From contig NZ_CP060707.1 of the NCBI RefSeq assembly GCF_003048675.2, positions 868,001-932,000 of the forward strand: a DNA stretch of 64,000 bases. The letters run 5' to 3'. Shown here piece after piece: positions 59,157-64,000 of the stretch. The notes beneath the pieces are model-generated. The model saw only the letters and a list, made by a program, of their open reading frames with translations. It did not search any database and was not told the origin of the DNA. Within the stretch, counting starts at the first letter, position 1; each line of letters begins with the position of its first letter. Position numbers and translations under genes: made by a program. This DNA comes from Campylobacter concisus. Its GTDB lineage: Bacteria > Campylobacterota > Campylobacteria > Campylobacterales > Campylobacteraceae.

Positions 59157-60326
59157 TTAAAAGTCTATTACGTTAGGGAAAAATTCCACCTTGTGATACT
59201 CTTTGTCGTTGCTTAGAGCTTGTCTTATCAGCTCATCATTTCTATTTATGACTGCTTTAAATTTAGCCGACTCTTTCTTGTCTTCTATGTTTTTTACGAC
59301 CTTGATGGCGCTTTCTGGATTGATCGGCTTGCCGCCTAGATAGAGGCCAAAGTGTAGGTGAGGGCCAGTGCTCATGCCGCTTGTGCCAACGTATGCTATC
59401 AGCGTGCCTTGTTTTACTTTAAGACCGCTTCTTATGCCCTTTGCAAAGCCATTTAGATGGGCATAAAGTGTCTCGTAGCCGCCAGCGTGAGAGATGATGA
59501 CGGTTCTACCATAACCGCTCTTTTGTCCGACAAATTTGACCGTGCCATCGCCTGCAGCCTTGATCGGTGTGCCTTTTGGAGCACCGTAATCAACTCCAAG
59601 GTGAGCTCTATATCTTTGAAGGATCGGATGCCATCTTTTTAGGGTGAAATTTGATGTGATTCTTGCGTTTGCAAGAGGGCGAACGAGCAAAAATTTGTCA
59701 TTTTTCTTGCCGTTTTTATCATAAAATTTATCTTCAAATTTATACATCACGTAGCGTTTGTTTTTAGTCTCTATCATCGCTGCATAAATTTCAGGTGTGC
59801 CAAAAGAGCGTCCCATGCGTAGTTTTTGGTTATAAACGATAGCTATCGTATCGCCTTTGTTTATCTTTTTAAAATCGATCCCGCTGCCGCTAAAAACCTC
59901 TTTAAAACCAAGCGCTAGCGTGCCAGAGCCAGTGTAGTCAAAGATATCTTCAGAGACTGATTTATCGACTTTTAGGGCTAAAACTTTATCTTCGCTTTGG
60001 TATAAGATCGGGATAAACTCAAGCTGAAATTTACCCTTGTCATCTCTATAAATATGTATCTGAAGCTCGTCACTAACGGGGATAAGAGCTTGTTTAACCT
60101 CGCCGTTATCGTCTTTGTAAATTTGATATTTTGTGCCAGCGATGATCTCTTCTGTTAGCTCTTGATCTTCGCTTGCTAGGTTGTAGTAAAGTGAAAGTGG
60201 GATTTTATTTGTCTCAAGGAAATTTAAAAAGCTGCTGCCGTTTGGCCAACTAAGCTCATCGACAGTTGGTTTTATGGCATATAAATTTATACATAATATT
60301 GCAAAAATCACAAAAATACGAGGCAT
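59157..60326 (-). CDS. M23-family peptidoglycan endopeptidase (Csd3/HdpA-like)
   Basis: 389 residues. A short signal sequence (IFVIFAILCINLYA), an OapA/LysM-like N-terminal region, a second domain, then the M23 zinc-peptidase core with HLGVDYGAPKGTPI, LYAHLNG and GPHLHFGLYL (the HxxxD and HxH zinc ligands). H. pylori Csd3 (HdpA) and its C. jejuni counterpart trim peptidoglycan and set helical shape. The H. pylori gene lies near pgbA, and a PgbA-like gene is divergent here, which supports the match. Confidence 0.88.
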   Translation of the reverse strand: MPRIFVIFAILCINLYAIKPTVDELSWPNGSSFLNFLETNKIPLSLYYNLASEDQELTEEIIAGTKYQIYKDDNGEVKQALIPVSDELQIHIYRDDKGKFQLEFIPILYQSEDKVLALKVDKSVSEDIFDYTGSGTLALGFKEVFSGSGIDFKKINKGDTIAIVYNQKLRMGRSFGTPEIYAAMIETKNKRYVMYKFEDKFYDKNGKKNDKFLLVRPLANARITSNFTLKRWHPILQRYRAHLGVDYGAPKGTPIKAAGDGTVKFVGQKSGYGRTVIISHAGGYETLYAHLNGFAKGIRSGLKVKQGTLIAYVGTSGMSTGPHLHFGLYLGGKPINPESAIKVVKNIEDKKESAKFKAVINRNDELIRQALSNDKEYHKVEFFPNVIDF

Positions 60327-60397
60327 CGATATCCTTTTAAAAAGCTGGAGGGGATTTTAACTAAAACTTGCTTTAATTTTGCAAAAGATAAAGCATT

Positions 60398-60409
60398 TTA
60401 GGCTATAAT
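60398..60409 (+). promoter_or_regulatory. Promoter -10 of the PgbA-like gene
   Basis: TTTAGGCTATAAT, with TATAAT at 60404-60409, about 31 bases before the TTG start. Confidence 0.65.
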
Positions 60410-60440
60410 CGCTCTAAAAATTTAAACTTAGGAGATATTT

Positions 60441-61163
60441 TTGAAACGTATAATCGTGATTTTATCGCTGTTTTTTGGCTTTGCTTTTGGGGCTGATTTT
60501 TCTTTAAATGAGTATAGAACTCCTCTTATTAGCGTCGAGAGTGACGGCACAGCAACGATAGTTGATAGTCCTGAAATTTTGATCGGATCAAGCGGCGTTG
60601 TGCTCCATAAATTTGACACTGATAGCTCTATCATCGCAAGAGTGAGCGTTGTCTCAAAAAATGCCGGCTTTGCGAAGGTTAGATTTGAGGTGTTTGACCT
60701 ACTTGAGCAAAAGGCTCTCCCACTCCCTGGCATCGCACCTGCAAGTGGCGATATAGTCGTGCTAAACTACCTTTATAACCGCTCGCTAATCGTCGTGCCA
60801 AATAAAGAAATTTATGAAGAGGTTTTGGGCGCATTTCCTAATATGATATTTATCCATCCAGACCTTGTTGGAGCATACTTAAGCTACGAATACAAGCCAA
60901 ACCCAAGCAGAGATGACTTTAGAAAGATGTGCGCTCAAAGTGCAGCTGGTCTTATCTTTGTCGCGATGGATGGCAGAAGCGTTTTTGCTGATTGCCAAAG
61001 CTTTAAAGTGCTAAAAGAGTTTAAAACTGGCGAGGTTGAGTACTATCAACTACCATTTTATACAAGAGTTAGCGACATAGACACTGTATTTTGGAAGCTA
61101 AATAGCGAGCACATCAACAACTACGACGCTCACTACGAAAAACTTTTTGAAGAAGATAACTGA
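60441..61163 (+). CDS. PgbA-like plasminogen-binding N-terminal-domain protein
   Basis: 240 residues: a signal peptide (IIVILSLFFGFAFGADF), then a domain matching the N-terminal part of the H. pylori plasminogen-binding proteins PgbA/PgbB (EYRTPLISVESDGTATIVDS, then LPLPGIAPASGDIVVLNYLY and RSLIVVPNKEIYEEV). The lysine-rich C-terminal tail of the H. pylori proteins, which mediates plasminogen binding, is absent here; the end is acidic (HYEKLFEEDN). So binding of plasminogen is doubtful. TTG start after AGGAG. Confidence 0.85.
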   Translation: MKRIIVILSLFFGFAFGADFSLNEYRTPLISVESDGTATIVDSPEILIGSSGVVLHKFDTDSSIIARVSVVSKNAGFAKVRFEVFDLLEQKALPLPGIAPASGDIVVLNYLYNRSLIVVPNKEIYEEVLGAFPNMIFIHPDLVGAYLSYEYKPNPSRDDFRKMCAQSAAGLIFVAMDGRSVFADCQSFKVLKEFKTGEVEYYQLPFYTRVSDIDTVFWKLNSEHINNYDAHYEKLFEEDN

Positions 61164-61166
61164 TAA

Positions 61167-61988
61167 ATGAGCCGTTTGTCCTTAAGCAAGAGCGATTTAA
61201 AGAGTGGTTTAAATTTGCTAGCTGCTCTTAAGGACAAAGAGCTCTTTCACTACGCAGCAAGCCTTAGTTTTCACACGATCTTATCGATCATACCGATACT
61301 TCTTATATCGTTTTCTATCTTTACAAAACTGCCTAGCTTTGAGGATTATTACGCCAAAATTCAAGACTTTGTCTTCTCAGCCCTTTTGCCAAGCAACCAA
61401 GAGATCATCTCAAACTACTTGCAAAATTTCCTCCAAAATAGCGGAAATTTAGGCATAGTTGGCTTTGTGGCGATGATATTTACTTCAGCTATGTTTTTTA
61501 GCGATTATGAATACGTAGTCTTAAAAGTGACAAGAGCTAGCAAGGCTAGGGGCTTTTGGTCGGCACTTAGCTCGTACTGGACGCTCATCACGCTTGCGCC
61601 GCTCGGACTTGCTGGCAGTTTTTACCTCTCAAGCCTTGTGCAAGAGATGTTAAATTCAAACGTGATAACAAGCTCGATAAATTTCTTAAGCATCGTGCCA
61701 TATCTCATCATTTGGGTGATATTTTGCGTCACATATCTCATCTCTGTAAATGACGAGATAAAATTTAAAAGCGCATTTTTTAGCTCGTTTGCTGCCTCGC
61801 TCGTTTGGTATCTTGGCAAGTCAGCCTTTGTCTATTACGTCCTTTACAACAAGACCTATTTAAGCGTCTATGGCTCATTTTCAGCCGTACTTTTCTTCTT
61901 TGTCTGGATCTACATCTCGTGGATCATCTTTTTATATGGGCTTAAATTTTGCGCCTATCTCTCAAACAGCTCTAAATTTAAAGGATAA
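61167..61988 (+). CDS. YihY/virulence factor BrkB family membrane protein
   Basis: 273 residues with six membrane helices and the YihY pattern LFHYAASLSFHTILSIIPIL and the conserved FVWIYISWIIFLYG toward the end. Formerly called ribonuclease BN; the family has no proven function. It starts four bases after the PgbA-like stop. The end overlaps a 30-base palindrome. Confidence 0.88.
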   Translation: MSRLSLSKSDLKSGLNLLAALKDKELFHYAASLSFHTILSIIPILLISFSIFTKLPSFEDYYAKIQDFVFSALLPSNQEIISNYLQNFLQNSGNLGIVGFVAMIFTSAMFFSDYEYVVLKVTRASKARGFWSALSSYWTLITLAPLGLAGSFYLSSLVQEMLNSNVITSSINFLSIVPYLIIWVIFCVTYLISVNDEIKFKSAFFSSFAASLVWYLGKSAFVYYVLYNKTYLSVYGSFSAVLFFFVWIYISWIIFLYGLKFCAYLSNSSKFKG

Positions 61989-62015
61989 ATTTATTGCCAG
62001 CTGGCAATAAATTTA
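61986..62015. terminator. 30-bp perfect palindrome between convergent genes
   Basis: TAAATTTATTGCCAG immediately followed by CTGGCAATAAATTTA, with no spacer. It begins at the YihY stop codon and ends next to the stop of the convergent gene at 62016, so it fills the whole gap. It should act as a bidirectional terminator; on each strand it is followed by A/T-rich tails. Confidence 0.75.
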
Positions 62016-63179
62016 TTACTTATCTCCAAATAGACCAAAAAGGAATCCAAAAAAAGTCCAAGGCTTAAATTCGCATAATTCTATATTTATTTCAATATCT
62101 TTTCTAATTTTATCTACAGCTTTTGCAAGCTCATTTTTATCATAGCAACAAAGATCTATATAGGTATATGTTTTGCCCTCTGCAGTGCCTATAACTACAC
62201 AAAAGTTGCTCTCTTGTAGCTCTTTTTCTATCTTGTCTCTGTAATCAATACTATGCTTTATATCTCCATTGTAAGGTAGTGCTAAAAAGCAAAAATTTAT
62301 ACCATATTCTAAGCCATCCTCATAGGTGTATTTTTGCTTATTGATATATTCACAACAAAGATCATATAAAAGTGTGCGTCCTTCATAGATATCTTTTCTT
62401 AACGCGTTGGCAGAAGGTTCTTGTTTGTAGGATTCAAATTTATTAAAAGTGTCACTTAATATCTCTTTGCCAAATTTTTCAACTATTATAGCGCCAAGCT
62501 CATTGAGCGCAATAGCATTTTCTTTTGGTATTTCATCAAAGATATCATCTTCTACTTCTTCGTCTTCATCGTCATTTTTTATTTCTTCATAATCTTCATC
62601 ATCGTCTTTCATATCTTCTTCTGACGGCTCGTAGTATATACTAACACTTTCTACTACATTTATCATTATCATCTCGCCAAGGACTTTTTCGCAAATGGCA
62701 TAAGATAAAAGCTCTGCTTCATAATCGTCTTCTTCTTCTGCAAATCTGTTAATGGCATTGTTGTAAATGTAAATGGATACACTTTTATCGTTAAATTTTG
62801 TATATGATATGAAATCTTTCGCGTTGATCCTAGTGCGGTTTACCACTATAGAGGCATTGCTATCAGGTACATTACCGATCGTTAAAGTAAGCTTAGATTC
62901 AAGTTCTTTTGGCATGCGCGATTTCATAAATCTAAGCCATAAAAGCTTCTCTTTGATGGATTCTGTTCTAAGCATAAGATCGACCTTATCACCAATAAGA
63001 GATATCTTAAATTTTTGATCAATTAGACATAGTTTTAGATACTGCTCCATTATTTTGTTTGCAGTCATAAAATTTTTATTTCTTAAATGCTTTTCAACAG
63101 TGCCTAAATTTTTGCCAAATTCATTCCAAAAATTATCAACCCTGCTTAAAAAAGTAAGATTATCCTGAGAAGACGACAT
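62016..63179 (-). CDS. Hypothetical protein with acidic stretch
   Basis: 387 residues with no recognisable catalytic motif. There is a strongly acidic region (about 195-225, Asp/Glu-rich, near EEDMKDDDEDYEEIKNDDED) in the middle, and conserved-looking helices around it. I start at MSSSQDN because AAAAGGATAAAA precedes it; the open frame begins nine codons upstream inside the phosphatase gene. Its base composition is more A/T-rich than the flanking genes. The function is unknown. Confidence 0.7.
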   Translation of the reverse strand: MSSSQDNLTFLSRVDNFWNEFGKNLGTVEKHLRNKNFMTANKIMEQYLKLCLIDQKFKISLIGDKVDLMLRTESIKEKLLWLRFMKSRMPKELESKLTLTIGNVPDSNASIVVNRTRINAKDFISYTKFNDKSVSIYIYNNAINRFAEEEDDYEAELLSYAICEKVLGEMIMINVVESVSIYYEPSEEDMKDDDEDYEEIKNDDEDEEVEDDIFDEIPKENAIALNELGAIIVEKFGKEILSDTFNKFESYKQEPSANALRKDIYEGRTLLYDLCCEYINKQKYTYEDGLEYGINFCFLALPYNGDIKHSIDYRDKIEKELQESNFCVVIGTAEGKTYTYIDLCCYDKNELAKAVDKIRKDIEINIELCEFKPWTFFGFLFGLFGDK

Positions 63180-63882
63180 TTTTATCCTTTTTGTTAAAAT
63201 TTTCAATATTTTTTTGTGTATAAATTTTCATCGATGGAAACTCTAACGCACTTAGTTTATCAAAACCAACTTCATTAAAAACACAGCCTGTGTCGATATC
63301 TGCGCTATTTTTATAAAATTTTACCTCTCTTACTGGCGTGTGCCCATAGACGTTAAATATGCCACTAACTTGTATCTCATCGCCTCTGCCTGAGAGCAGG
63401 TGCCTTTTAAACTCTTCGCTAGCATATTTATCGTTTCTTAGCTCCCACATATTGCCAACGGCTGAGTGAGAGACTACCAGATGCTCGCCATTTTGGGTTT
63501 TATAATCTTTAAATTCCAGATAAACTGGCCTGCTTTCTAAAAAATCCACATGCCTTTGCTTAAACTCCGTGCTTTGTCCAAGATATGATCTATATGTCGC
63601 CTCGCCACCATTTCCAAAGAACCAGCTCCTGTCAAATGGCACTTTGTTGTTTAAAAACTCAAATTTATTGCTAAGTAGCCTTCGCTCGTGATTTCCCATG
63701 ACCATTTTATAGTTATTTTGCATGATAAGTTCGACCACGTCGCAGCTAAAAAGCCCACGATCTATCACGTCGCCAACAAAGCAAATTTGAGATTTTTCTT
63801 TGTTTGGAAACTGCTTGATAAGCTCTAAAAGTGTGTTAAAACAGCCGTGAACGTCGCCGATAATGTAAATTTGCTCGCTCAA
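63160..63882 (-). CDS. Calcineurin-type metallophosphatase
   Basis: 240 residues with the phosphoesterase motifs IIGDVHGCFNTLLELI (Asp, His), FVGDVIDRG (Asp) and MGNHERRL (Asn, His), and a later VVSHSAVGN and VYGHTPV. The layout matches PrpA/PP2A-like bacterial Ser/Thr phosphatases or Ap4A hydrolase-like enzymes. It overlaps the acidic protein by 20 bases, so the two are co-transcribed. Confidence 0.88.
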   Translation of the reverse strand: MSEQIYIIGDVHGCFNTLLELIKQFPNKEKSQICFVGDVIDRGLFSCDVVELIMQNNYKMVMGNHERRLLSNKFEFLNNKVPFDRSWFFGNGGEATYRSYLGQSTEFKQRHVDFLESRPVYLEFKDYKTQNGEHLVVSHSAVGNMWELRNDKYASEEFKRHLLSGRGDEIQVSGIFNVYGHTPVREVKFYKNSADIDTGCVFNEVGFDKLSALEFPSMKIYTQKNIENFNKKDKNVVFSG

Positions 63883-64000
63883 ATTTTCTCCTTTGCGCCA
63901 AATTTTAGTCTATTAAGCTTAAAAATAAAGATTGTTAATTGCTGATAAATTTAAAAAGAAATTTTATTTATGAAATTTAAAGCAGTAGGGGGGTAAACCC

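Noticed and set aside
63988..63993. Phase-variable poly-G tract
   Set aside because: Only six Gs and no gene is visible across it before the window ends; too short to be a typical contingency tract.

Overview
The window looks like chromosomal core DNA of a Campylobacter (Campylobacterota), most like the C. concisus group. This is inferred from the AT-rich sequence, the very frequent word AAATTT, and gene content and order typical of this phylum: class II DAHP synthase, a PgbA-type plasminogen-binding protein next to an M23 endopeptidase, a ctpA-purC-purS-purQ-plsC string beside clpB, and aroB-mscS-mtaB with an FtsH-like ATPase. No species marker was tested. I see no rRNA, tRNA, CRISPR array, prophage or insertion sequence. 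About 60 protein genes fill most of the window.

Layout. 1-7 kb: end of a TSUP transporter, atpB, a creatininase-family hydrolase with an NCS1 permease, then gatB-gpsA-GH3 hexosaminidase. 7-9.4 kb: small coiled-coil membrane protein and two EamA transporters. 9.4-18.6 kb: class II DAHP synthase, then a tightly overlapping run of a YpdA-like flavoprotein, a 750-residue coiled-coil protein, a TrmN6-like methylase, a cysteine-cluster protein, a TPR protein, trpC, a HIT protein and selU. 18.6-19.5 kb: a gene-poor gap holding 47 perfect tandem copies of the 9-mer GGATTGGCT. 19.5-22.6 kb: ilvI-ilvH-lpxD. 23.1-28.0 kb: a minus-strand run of ctpA, purC, purS, purQ, a BatD/SH3-like membrane protein and plsC. 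28-31 kb: clpB behind a consensus promoter that overlaps an HspR-type operator. 31-36 kb: tgt, CorA-like protein, and a four-gene Mla-type lipid transport operon. 36-43.7 kb: COG3400 protein, aroB, MscS, mtaB, a protease-dead FtsH paralogue, mogA. 43.7-51.8 kb: htpG, a YdcH-like protein, K+ channel, rpmB, an HDOD-like protein with a STAS/CheX-like protein, rpe, a DnaQ-like exonuclease. 51.8-52.45 kb: gene graveyard with an lpxD-like fragment and an unidentified fragment. 52.5-64 kb: M20 peptidase with YjiG/YjiH-like proteins, ppk1, a 26-residue membrane peptide, NUDIX, mgtE, M23 peptidase, PgbA-like protein, YihY, and an acidic protein with a metallophosphatase.

Most of the window is housekeeping: amino-acid and purine synthesis, envelope building and lipid transport, tRNA modification and chaperones. 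The least explained signals are the homogeneous 423-bp array with its two-tetrad G-quadruplex pattern, the FtsH paralogue that lacks its zinc site, the HDOD plus STAS/CheX pair, the YpdA-like enzyme in a lineage not known to make bacillithiol, and the decayed second lpxD.
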